Part shown: piece after piece, positions 25,601 to 33,352 of the stretch | Layout: each line of letters begins with the position of its first letter | How positions within the stretch are numbered: the stretch's first letter is position 1 | Assembly (NCBI RefSeq): GCF_049341065.1 | Contig: NZ_JBMPIX010000001.1 | Location: forward strand, 434,001 to 498,000 | DNA length: 64,000 nucleotides | Direction of reading: 5' to 3' | DNA from: Pacificoceanicola sp049341065 | GTDB lineage: Bacteria; Pseudomonadota; Alphaproteobacteria; Rhodobacterales; Rhodobacteraceae | Translations under genes and position numbers: made by a program | Notes under the pieces: generated by a model | Databases searched by the model: none | What the model saw: only the letters and a program-made list of their open reading frames with translations | What the model was told of the DNA's origin: nothing

Positions 25601-25690
25601 TATGCGCCGCCTTTGGCGCCGCCCAGGGTAGGGAGCCTGCCCCCTCTTGGCCTGCGGCCAATTCACCCCCGAGGTATTTTCGGCCCAAAG
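25601..25690. repeat. Roseobacter-type intergenic repeat with hairpin and AGGTATTTTC tail
   Basis: Between recA and alaS lie the inverted repeats GCGCC...GGCGC (25604-25619) and TTGGCCTGCGGCCAA (25659-25673), then CACCCCCGAGGTATTTTCGG. A related tail occurs in the opposite orientation at 38050-38092. Such elements are scattered between genes in this group and are non-coding. Confidence 0.45.
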
Positions 25691-25795
25691 AAACCGCGTC
25701 GGGTGTCTGTGCACAATGCGCGCGCTTATGGACACTGCGGGTCCACGAGGATACATCTGCGAGCAACACTTTTGCCCGAAAAGAGGCCCCCGATC

Positions 25796-28471
25796 ATGGC
25801 AAGTCTGAACGACATCCGCTCGACCTTTCTGAACTACTTTGAAAAGCAGGGGCACCAGATTGTCCCGTCCAGTCCGCTTGTGCCGCGCAATGACCCGACG
25901 CTGATGTTTGTCAACTCGGGGATGGTGCAGTTCAAGAACCTGTTTACCGGGGTCGAGACCCGCGATTACCAGCGCGCAACCACGGCGCAGAAATGTGTGC
26001 GAGCGGGTGGCAAGCACAACGATCTGGACAATGTCGGTTATACGGCGCGGCACCATACGTTCTTTGAAATGCTGGGGAATTTCTCCTTTGGCGATTACTT
26101 CAAGGATGACGCGATCCCCTTCGCCTGGGAGCTGGTGACGAAGGAATTCGGGCTCGATCCGTCGCGGCTGTACACCACGGTGTATCATACGGACGATGAG
26201 GCCTTTGAGATCTGGAAGAAGGTCGGCGTTCCCGAGGACCGGATCATTCGGATCGCCACATCGGACAATTTCTGGCAGATGGGACCGACGGGGCCTTGTG
26301 GGCCGTGTACCGAGATTTTCTACGATCACGGCGATCGCATCTGGGGCGGTCCTCCGGGAAGCCCCGAGGAAGACGGTGACCGGTTCATCGAGATCTGGAA
26401 CGTGGTTTTCATGCAGAACGAGCAGTTCGAGGACGGCTCTATGAAGGCGCTCGATATGCAGTCGATCGACACCGGCATGGGGCTGGAACGGATTGGCGCG
26501 CTGCTACAGGGCAGTCATGACAACTATGACACTGATACGATGCGCGCCCTGATCGAGGCCAGTGCCCATGCCACCAGCGCCGATCCCGATGGGCCGGGCA
26601 AGATGCACCACCGGGTGATCGCGGATCACCTGCGTTCGACCTCGTTCCTGATTGCCGATGGCGTTATGCCGTCGAACGATGGGCGCGGTTATGTGTTGCG
26701 GCGGATCATGCGCCGCGCGATGCGGCATGCCCATTTGCTTGGCGCGCAGGACCCGGTGATGCACAAGCTAGTGCCCGCCTTGGTGCGGCAGATGGGGGCG
26801 GCCTATCCCGAACTGGGGCAGGCGCAGTCGCTGATCCAAGAGACGCTGGAAAACGAAGAAAAGCGCTTCAAGCAGACTTTGGACCGGGGTTTGAAGCTGC
26901 TGGATGACGAATTGTCCGGGTTGTCGGACGATGCGCCCTTGCCCGGTGCTGCGGCGTTCAAGCTGTACGACACCTATGGATTCCCGCTGGACTTGACGCA
27001 GGACGCATTGCGCGAAAAAGGCCGTTCGGTGGACACCGATGGCTTTGACGCGGCCATGGCCGAGCAGAAGGCCAAGGCACGTGCTGCCTGGTCGGGCTCG
27101 GGTGAAGCGGCGGATCTGGCGATCTGGTTTGATATTGCCGAAACTCACGGTGCGACCGATTTCCTTGGCTATGACACCGAGGTTGCCGAAGGGCAGGTGC
27201 TGGCACTGGTCAAGGATGGCGCCACCGTTGACACGTTGAAGTCCGGTGAGAGCGGCTGGGTCGTGCTGAACCAGACGCCGTTTTATGGCGAGAGCGGTGG
27301 TCAAGTGGGCGATCGCGGTTGGCTGCGCCGCCTTGAGAATGAGGACGAAAGCGCGACGGTGACCGACACCCAGAAGATGGGTGGCGGCAAGGTCTTTGCC
27401 CATAACGTGACGGTCGACGCAGGCATGATCAAGATGGGCGACGCGCTGCAGCTTGAGGTTGACCATGGGCGGCGCAGTGCCATTCGGGCCAACCACTCGG
27501 CCACGCACCTGCTACACGAGGCGCTGCGCGAGGCGCTTGGCGATCACGTGGCGCAGCGTGGCTCGCTCAATGCGCCGGATCGCCTGCGGTTCGATTTCAG
27601 CCACGGCAAGGCGCTGACGGCGGCTGAGATGAAGCAGGTTGAAAAGGATGTGAACGCCTTTATCCGCCAGAACTCGACCGTTTCCACCCGGATCATGACG
27701 CCGGATGATGCCCGTGCCATCGGCGCGCAGGCGCTGTTCGGTGAAAAATACGGTGACGAGGTTCGCGTGGTTTCGATGGGCATTCAGAGCGGCTCCGGTA
27801 AGGGGACGGACGGCCAGACCTATTCACTGGAGCTTTGCGGCGGCACGCATGTGCGCCAGACTGGCGATATCGGCGCCTTTGTGGCGCTTGGCGACAGTGC
27901 CTCCAGCGCCGGGGTGCGCCGGATCGAGGCGCTGACCGGTGAGGCGGCTTTGGCCTATCTGTCCGAACAGGATGAGCGGCTGTCCGAGGTTGCGGGTGTG
28001 TTGAAAGCGCAGGCCTCCGAAGTGCCCGCGCGCGTCAAGGCGCTGCTCGACGAGCGAAAAAAGCTGGAAAACGAAGTCGCCAATCTGCGACGCGAACTGG
28101 CCATGGCCGGTGGCGGCGGTCAGGTTGCGGGCGGCGAGACTCGCGAGATCAACGGGGTCAAGTTCATTGCGCAGGTGCTGAGCGGTGTGACGGGCAAAGA
28201 TCTGCCTCCGCTGATTGACGAGCACAAGACCCGGATCGGGTCGGGCGCGGTGCTGCTGATCGCGGATGCGGGCGGCAAGGCGGCTGTTGCGGCGGGGGTC
28301 ACGGACGATCTCAAGGGCAATTTGTCTGCGGTTGATCTGGTCAAGGCGGCGGTCGTCGAACTGGGCGGCAAGGGCGGCGGTGGCCGTCCGGATATGGCGC
28401 AGGGCGGTGGTCAGGATGTTAGCAACGCTGATGCTGCGATCAAAGCCGCCGAAGCGGTGATTGCTGGATAA
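25796..28471 (+). CDS. alaS: Alanyl-tRNA synthetase
   Basis: AlaS charges tRNA-Ala and edits mischarged serine and glycine. The 891 residues have the class II catalytic domain (motif 2 region TTAQKCVRAGGKHNDLDNVG, residues 60-79), the tRNA-recognition region, the editing domain with zinc-binding HSATH and CGGTHV, and the C-terminal domain ending in a Gly-rich stretch. The start is the ATG at 25796 (MASLNDIRSTF), preceded by AAGAGG. The gene lies downstream of recA, as in many Rhodobacterales. Confidence 0.98.
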   Translation: MASLNDIRSTFLNYFEKQGHQIVPSSPLVPRNDPTLMFVNSGMVQFKNLFTGVETRDYQRATTAQKCVRAGGKHNDLDNVGYTARHHTFFEMLGNFSFGDYFKDDAIPFAWELVTKEFGLDPSRLYTTVYHTDDEAFEIWKKVGVPEDRIIRIATSDNFWQMGPTGPCGPCTEIFYDHGDRIWGGPPGSPEEDGDRFIEIWNVVFMQNEQFEDGSMKALDMQSIDTGMGLERIGALLQGSHDNYDTDTMRALIEASAHATSADPDGPGKMHHRVIADHLRSTSFLIADGVMPSNDGRGYVLRRIMRRAMRHAHLLGAQDPVMHKLVPALVRQMGAAYPELGQAQSLIQETLENEEKRFKQTLDRGLKLLDDELSGLSDDAPLPGAAAFKLYDTYGFPLDLTQDALREKGRSVDTDGFDAAMAEQKAKARAAWSGSGEAADLAIWFDIAETHGATDFLGYDTEVAEGQVLALVKDGATVDTLKSGESGWVVLNQTPFYGESGGQVGDRGWLRRLENEDESATVTDTQKMGGGKVFAHNVTVDAGMIKMGDALQLEVDHGRRSAIRANHSATHLLHEALREALGDHVAQRGSLNAPDRLRFDFSHGKALTAAEMKQVEKDVNAFIRQNSTVSTRIMTPDDARAIGAQALFGEKYGDEVRVVSMGIQSGSGKGTDGQTYSLELCGGTHVRQTGDIGAFVALGDSASSAGVRRIEALTGEAALAYLSEQDERLSEVAGVLKAQASEVPARVKALLDERKKLENEVANLRRELAMAGGGGQVAGGETREINGVKFIAQVLSGVTGKDLPPLIDEHKTRIGSGAVLLIADAGGKAAVAAGVTDDLKGNLSAVDLVKAAVVELGGKGGGGRPDMAQGGGQDVSNADAAIKAAEAVIAG

Positions 28472-28480
28472 GGCTTTGCG

Positions 28481-28501
28481 GCCCCGGAACAGCTCCGGGG
28501 C
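28481..28501 (+). terminator. Hairpin after alaS
   Basis: An 8-bp perfect stem (GCCCCGGA/TCCGGGGC) has a five-base loop and lies ten bases after the alaS stop. There is no T-run, so it may be a Rho-assisted or processing hairpin. Confidence 0.5.
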
Positions 28502-28527
28502 GCGACATATATTGGAAGGGCGTTGAA

Positions 28528-28815
28528 ATGGCAGGACTTTGGATCGCACATGTGACCGTCACGGACGAGGAAGCCTATGGCAAATACGCCAAGCTTGCCG
28601 GTCCGGCGATCGCCGATCACGGCGGTGAGTTTCTGGCCCGGGGTGGCCGCTTTGTGCAACTTGAGGGCAAGGAACGGCCCCGCAACGTGGTGGCGCGCTT
28701 TCCGTCGCTCGAAAAAGCGGTCGAATGCTACAATTCCGATGCCTACCAAGAGGCGCTGAGCCATGCCCGCGGCGCGTCTGAGCGCGAGTTGATGGTTGTC
28801 GAGATCCCGGACTGA
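28528..28815 (+). CDS. DUF1330 family protein
   Basis: This 95-residue protein has a ferredoxin-like (dimeric alpha-beta barrel) pattern. It contains VTDEEAYGKYAKLAGPAI near the start and the typical ending SDAYQEALSHARGASEREL, both hallmarks of DUF1330. Members are small cytoplasmic proteins of unknown function, possibly monooxygenase-like. It follows alaS by 56 bases with the hairpin between them, so it may be partly co-transcribed. Confidence 0.8.
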   Translation: MAGLWIAHVTVTDEEAYGKYAKLAGPAIADHGGEFLARGGRFVQLEGKERPRNVVARFPSLEKAVECYNSDAYQEALSHARGASERELMVVEIPD

Positions 28816-28831
28816 GGTGATCGCTGCCGGA

Positions 28832-29494
28832 TCAGGGGTGCACACGGTCAAAGACGATCTGACCGTGCAAAATGCCGCGCCAATAGCTGCAACTATCTTC
28901 GAGCTGGGAAAAATGCTCCCAAGCGTTGAGGGTAAAGCGGTCCGGCGCCATCAACAGGATCATCGCGTTGATTGAATCGCGCGAGACCTCGTGCTCGGGG
29001 TCGATCTGGTTTTCTATCGTCGCCAGATCTTGCGGCAATAGCCCTGACAGCTGCTGGGTATAAGCAAAATATTCGCTGGTCGCGACGCAATCGTCGAAGG
29101 GGCAGGGCGTTTGATCGTAAAGCGCATGCGCCATCTCATGCAGGATCACGCTGGCAAAAAGCCGATCAGTGGGGATGGCGTTGAACAGGCTCTGCTTCAA
29201 TCGGAGGGCTGTCATCGCGTCCGGCGCCAGAACCTCAATCCTGTTTTCCCCGCAGTGGAACAGTCCGAGGCAGTTGTTTTCGAGAGAATTTACGGCTTCG
29301 ATCCCCAACGGGAACGGATCGGGCAAGTTGCAGCTGCGAAACTGTGCAAGCGCCGTGTCGGTATGGGTGCAGACGGTTTGGGCCAAGTCTGGTGATGCAG
29401 TCTCGACCTTCACGATATTGTTGTCACAGACAAATGTCTCTGCGCCCAAGGCCGAAGCCCAAAGACTGACTGTTGAAACTATGATACGATGCAA
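28832..29494 (-). CDS. Secreted hypothetical protein with HEMAH metallopeptidase-like motif
   Basis: This protein of about 220 residues has an N-terminal export signal (VSTVSLWASALGA) and six to eight cysteines suited to disulfides. The segment VILHEMAHALYDQ matches the HExxH zinc-binding motif of metallopeptidases. I do not recognise a named family with certainty. The TTG at 29494 is preferred because AGGGGG precedes it by five bases. A GTG at 29518 in the same frame lies in the loop of a hairpin and lacks a ribosome site. It is downstream of typA on the same strand. Confidence 0.7.
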   Translation of the reverse strand: MHRIIVSTVSLWASALGAETFVCDNNIVKVETASPDLAQTVCTHTDTALAQFRSCNLPDPFPLGIEAVNSLENNCLGLFHCGENRIEVLAPDAMTALRLKQSLFNAIPTDRLFASVILHEMAHALYDQTPCPFDDCVATSEYFAYTQQLSGLLPQDLATIENQIDPEHEVSRDSINAMILLMAPDRFTLNAWEHFSQLEDSCSYWRGILHGQIVFDRVHP

Positions 29495-29497
29495 TTG

Positions 29498-29539
29498 CGC
29501 CCCCTGCCTTTTGGTCACGATAGACCAAGGCAGGGGGCG
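29498..29539 (-). terminator. Long hairpin after typA, covering the next gene's ribosome site
   Basis: CGCCCCCTGCCTT(TT)GGTC at 29498-29516 pairs with GACCAAGGCAGGGGGCG at 29523-29539: 17 bp with a two-base bulge and a six-base loop. It lies nine bases after the typA stop. On the transcript, the AGGGGG of the downstream gene sits inside the stem, so the element may act as attenuator and translational block. No T-run follows. Confidence 0.6.
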
Positions 29540-29548
29540 TGAACAATG

Positions 29549-31366
29549 TCAGGCGCTGCGCGAGGCGCGCTTGCGTTCGTGCGGGTCAAGGTGCCGCTTG
29601 CGCAGACGGATAGCGTTGGGGGTCACCTCGACCAGTTCGTCGTCGTTGATATAGGCAATCGCCTCTTCAAGGCTGAGCGTGATCGGCGTGGTCAGGCGGA
29701 CTGCTTCGTCGGTGCCCGAGGCCCGCACGTTGGTCAGCTTTTTGCCCTTGAGCGGGTTCACTTCCAGATCGTTGTCGCGGCTGTGTTCGCCGATGATCAT
29801 GCCCTGATAGACCTTGGCCTGGGCGCCAAGGAACATCTTGCCGCGCTCTTCGAGGTTCCACAGTGCATAGGCCACGGCCTCGCCATCCTCCATCGAGATC
29901 AGCACGCCCGAACGACGACCCGGGATCGGGCCCTTGTGTTCGGTCCAGCCGTGGAACACCCGGTTCAGAACGCCTGTGCCGCGCGTGTCGGTCAGGAATT
30001 CGCCGTGATAGCCGATCAGGCCGCGCGACGGGACATGCGCGATGATGCGGGTCTTGCCAGCGCCAGCGGGCCGCATTTCGACCAGTTCACCCTTGCGCGG
30101 GCCGGTCAGCTTTTCGATCACGGCGCCGGTATAATCGTCATCAACGTCGATGGTGGCCTCTTCGACCGGTTCCATCAGCTTGCCGTCCACCTCTTTCATG
30201 ATCACCTGCGGGCGCGAGATTGACAGCTCGAACCCTTCGCGGCGCATGTTTTCAATCAGAACGCCCATCTGCAGTTCGCCGCGACCGGAAACCTCAAAGG
30301 CTTCGCCGCCGGGGGTGTCCGCGATCTTGATGGCGACGTTGGATTCGGCCTCTTTCATCAGGCGGTCGCGAATGACGCGCGACTGCACCTTCTTGCCATC
30401 GCGGCCAGCAAGGGGCGAGTCGTTGATGCCAAAGGTCACGGTGATGGTCGGCGGGTCGATGGGCTGGGCTTCCAGTGCATCTTCGACGGCCAGCGCGCAG
30501 ATGGTGTCGGCCACGGTGGCCTTGCTCATCCCGGCAAGCGAGACGATGTCGCCGGCCTGCGCTTCTTCGATGTCCTGCATGCCAAGGCCGCGGAAGGCTT
30601 GGATCTTGGAGACACGGAACTGCTCGATCTTCTGGCCAATGCGCGACAGGGCCTGCACCGTGGCGCCAACCTTGATCTTGCCGGTTTCGACACGGCCGGT
30701 CAGGATGCGGCCAACAAAGGGGTCCGCGCCCAGCGTGGTTGCCAGCATACGGAAATCTTCGTTCTGACGCTTGACCTGCTTGGGGGACGGGACGTGATCG
30801 ACGATCAGTTTGAACAGCGCGTCAAGGTTCTTGCGCGGACCATCCAGCGTGGTGTCAGCCCAGCCATTGCGGCCCGAGGCGTACATATGCGGGAAATCAA
30901 GCTGATCTTCGTCGGCATCGAGCGAAGCGAACAGGTCAAAGCATTCGTCCAGCGCACGGTCCGGTTCGGCGTCGGGCTTGTCGACCTTGTTCAGCACGAC
31001 GATGGGGCGCAGACCAAGCGCCAGCGCCTTCGAGGTCACGAATTTGGTCTGCGGCATCGGGCCCTCGGCGGCGTCCACCAGCAGGACAACGCCATCGACC
31101 ATCGACAGGATACGCTCAACCTCGCCGCCGAAATCCGCGTGGCCGGGGGTGTCGACGATGTTGATACGGGTGTTCTTCCATTCAACCGAGGTCGGCTTGG
31201 CAAAGATGGTGATTCCACGCTCGCGCTCAAGATCGTTGGAGTCCATGGCGCGTTCCGCCACGGCCTGGTTGGCGCGGAAGGCACCGGATTGTTTCAATAG
31301 TTCGTCAACAAGGGTGGTCTTGCCGTGGTCAACGTGTGCGATGATCGCGATATTTCGCAGGTCCAT
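29549..31366 (-). CDS. typA: Ribosome-associated GTPase TypA/BipA
   Basis: TypA is an EF-G-like translational GTPase involved in 50S assembly and stress adaptation. The 605 residues contain G1 AHVDHGKTTL (residues 10-19), a switch-region RGITI, G3 DTPGHADF, G4 NKVDKPDA, then the EF-G-like domains and the BipA-specific C-terminal domain. The length is standard. It diverges from the outer-membrane protein gene across 256 bases that hold both promoters and no other gene. Confidence 0.97.
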   Translation of the reverse strand: MDLRNIAIIAHVDHGKTTLVDELLKQSGAFRANQAVAERAMDSNDLERERGITIFAKPTSVEWKNTRINIVDTPGHADFGGEVERILSMVDGVVLLVDAAEGPMPQTKFVTSKALALGLRPIVVLNKVDKPDAEPDRALDECFDLFASLDADEDQLDFPHMYASGRNGWADTTLDGPRKNLDALFKLIVDHVPSPKQVKRQNEDFRMLATTLGADPFVGRILTGRVETGKIKVGATVQALSRIGQKIEQFRVSKIQAFRGLGMQDIEEAQAGDIVSLAGMSKATVADTICALAVEDALEAQPIDPPTITVTFGINDSPLAGRDGKKVQSRVIRDRLMKEAESNVAIKIADTPGGEAFEVSGRGELQMGVLIENMRREGFELSISRPQVIMKEVDGKLMEPVEEATIDVDDDYTGAVIEKLTGPRKGELVEMRPAGAGKTRIIAHVPSRGLIGYHGEFLTDTRGTGVLNRVFHGWTEHKGPIPGRRSGVLISMEDGEAVAYALWNLEERGKMFLGAQAKVYQGMIIGEHSRDNDLEVNPLKGKKLTNVRASGTDEAVRLTTPITLSLEEAIAYINDDELVEVTPNAIRLRKRHLDPHERKRASRSA

Positions 31367-31622
31367 GTATCTAGCCAGTCATATAAGGGTTGCGCGCGGC
31401 GTACAGGGCATCGCGCCAAAAGGCCAGAGGCGATGCGCCGCAGTTTCGACAAACCTGTTTCAAGAGTGTGACTTTTGTCGGCAGGGGGCCGCTGTCAACC
31501 GGCGGCGCTCCGCTGATCCCGTTTGTGTGATTGGAACTAAAGGCGGGGCAATCCCATTTACCTGATGACGGCCGGCAGCACAGCGCTGCCTATGGCCGCA
31601 GAAAGAACGAAGGAGCAGAAAA

Positions 31623-32201
31623 ATGAAACGGATGATTGCCCTGACGACCGCAGGTCTCATGCTGAGCGGAGCAGCCTATGCTGGCTCGATGGCTGAACCG
31701 GTGATGACGACGCCTCCGCCGCAGCCAGCGCCTGTGCCTGTGCAATTGGGCGGTGACTGGACCGGCCCCTATGTCGGTCTCAGCTTTGGCCGTCTGGATG
31801 CCGAAGGTGGCGGCGTCAAGGATGATGGCACGGTCTATGGCCTTTATGGCGGTTATGACTACGACTTTGGCCAGCTCGTCGTTGGCGGTGAGCTTGAGTA
31901 TCAGGCGACCGACGATTTCACCCTGGGCGGCGTCGCGATTGACGATGTCTGGCGCCTGAAGGCTCGGGCTGGTTATGACGCCGGTCCCGCGCTGATCTAC
32001 GCGACGGCAGGTTATGCCAAGGCGAATACCTCGATCGGCGATGCCGAGGGCGGCGTCTATGGCCTTGGGATGGAGTACAAGGTGACCGATCGCTTCAGCG
32101 TCGGCGGTGAATACCTGCGTCATGATTTCAACGACGTCGGCAACACCAACGTCGACGTTCAGGCGGATACCATTTCGCTGCGTGGCACAATGCGCTTCTA
32201 A
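31623..32201 (+). CDS. Outer-membrane beta-barrel protein
   Basis: This 192-residue protein has a signal peptide (MKRMIALTTAGLMLSGAAYA), a proline-rich linker (PPPQPAPVP), then repeating amphipathic strands such as GPYVGLSFGRLD, YGLYGGYDYDFG and VGGELEYQ. It ends in phenylalanine, as expected for BAM insertion. It resembles small opacity/OmpW-like barrels of alphaproteobacteria. Its function is unknown; an adhesin or minor porin is possible. GAAGGAG precedes the ATG, and a terminator follows. Confidence 0.85.
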   Translation: MKRMIALTTAGLMLSGAAYAGSMAEPVMTTPPPQPAPVPVQLGGDWTGPYVGLSFGRLDAEGGGVKDDGTVYGLYGGYDYDFGQLVVGGELEYQATDDFTLGGVAIDDVWRLKARAGYDAGPALIYATAGYAKANTSIGDAEGGVYGLGMEYKVTDRFSVGGEYLRHDFNDVGNTNVDVQADTISLRGTMRF

Positions 32202-32222
32202 GCCACAAATGTTGCGACACAG

Positions 32223-32254
32223 CGCCCCTCGGGAGAGATTCCGGGGGGCGTTTT
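32223..32254. terminator. Intrinsic terminator after the outer-membrane protein gene
   Basis: A 10-bp stem (CGCCCCTCGG with CCGGGGGGCG, one G-U pair) has an eight-base loop and is followed by TTTT at 32251-32254. It separates two convergent genes. Confidence 0.8.
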
Positions 32255-32582
32255 AATGCGTGGATGCGTTTGAAAAAAGGTGGATGACCAGAATGCCCGC
32301 AAGGATCATCCCCATCCCCAGAACCGCTGGCAGGTCAAGCTTTTGCCCAAAGACGGCAAAGCCGATCAGCGCGATCAGCACGATCCCTAGGCCGGACCAA
32401 ATCGCATAGGCGATCCCGACCGGGAAATAGCGCAGCGCCTGTCCCAAAAGATAAAACGCCGCCGCATAGGCGATCACCACCACGACGGTTGGCAAAGGTT
32501 TGGTAAAAGCCTGACTGGCCTGTAGGGCCGTGGTGCCGATGGTTTCGGCCAGAACAGCCAGAATTAGCGTGAGATAGGGCAT
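32253..32582 (-). CDS. Small multidrug resistance (SMR) family transporter
   Basis: This 109-residue protein has four membrane segments and matches the EmrE/QacE family. It carries the essential Glu13 in the first helix (ILAVLAETIGTTAL) and the family segment GIAYAIWSGLGIVLIALIG. SMR dimers exchange protons for cationic drugs or guanidinium-like metabolites. Its operonic isolation gives no hint of the substrate. Confidence 0.88.
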   Translation of the reverse strand: MPYLTLILAVLAETIGTTALQASQAFTKPLPTVVVVIAYAAAFYLLGQALRYFPVGIAYAIWSGLGIVLIALIGFAVFGQKLDLPAVLGMGMILAGILVIHLFSNASTH

Positions 32583-32736
32583 GGCGGCACCAATTATTCT
32601 GAAAATTTGCGGGTAATCTTGATCAAATCCTGCCTGAATTCTTCGCCGGATAAAATGGAAATCGCTGCTTCTTTAACTGTGTGTAAGGTCGCGTTGCCTA
32701 GGCTCGTCAGTGGTTAAAACCCCTGAGGAGATATTG

Positions 32737-33309
32737 ATGAAACGTGCACTTTTACTGTCGGCAATGCTTGCCTTCACCGCCCCCGCAGCCTTTGCCGCCG
32801 AACCTAATGTGGCCATGCAGTCCTACTTGAATGATGTCGTGATGCCTTGGTCCCACGAGGGCGTTCTTGTTGACGCGGTCAAGGCTCAAAACGCGAAGAC
32901 CAGCGGCTATGATGCGGCCCAGATCGAGGCGCTGGATCAGACCTGGAGGGCCGAGGTCGGCGCGGCTGCAACCCCGACAATTGATCCCGTGCTGCATAAC
33001 GCAGCGGCAGATTTCCTGCGCAATCAGGTCGAGGCTTCGGGCGGTGTGATCACCGAAGTCTTCATCATGGATGCCAAGGGGCTGAATGTCGCGGCCTCGG
33101 GTGTGACCTCTGACTATTGGCAGGGCGATGAGGAAAAGCATCAGATGACCTATTCCAAAGGCCCCGACGCAGTGCATTTCAGCGAGATCGAATTCGACGA
33201 ATCCAGCCAGACCTATCAGGCGCAGATCTCAATTTCGCTGACGGATCCCGCCAATGGCGAAGTAATCGGCGCCATGACGGTCGGAATCGTCGCTGACGCT
33301 TTGATGTAA
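32737..33309 (+). CDS. Secreted PDC/Cache-like sensor-domain protein
   Basis: This 190-residue exported protein (cleavage after AFA at residue 20) resembles a single Cache/PDC fold. A helical N-terminal half is followed by strands VITEVFIMDAKGLNVAAS, the loop TSDYWQGDEEKH and AMTVGIV. It has no membrane anchor beyond the signal peptide, so it should be free in the periplasm. It sits 43 bases upstream of a chemotaxis receptor and probably shares its transcript, which suggests a ligand-binding partner. GAGGAG precedes the ATG at 32737. Confidence 0.72.
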   Translation: MKRALLLSAMLAFTAPAAFAAEPNVAMQSYLNDVVMPWSHEGVLVDAVKAQNAKTSGYDAAQIEALDQTWRAEVGAAATPTIDPVLHNAAADFLRNQVEASGGVITEVFIMDAKGLNVAASGVTSDYWQGDEEKHQMTYSKGPDAVHFSEIEFDESSQTYQAQISISLTDPANGEVIGAMTVGIVADALM

Positions 33310-33352
33310 GTCGTCGGCGATAGGCAACCGGGGCGGTAACGGGAACGAGACA

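Noticed and set aside
32663..32695. Possible CtrA box before the secreted sensor-domain gene
   Set aside because: TTAA-N7-TAAG has a degraded second half, so it is too weak to call without binding data.
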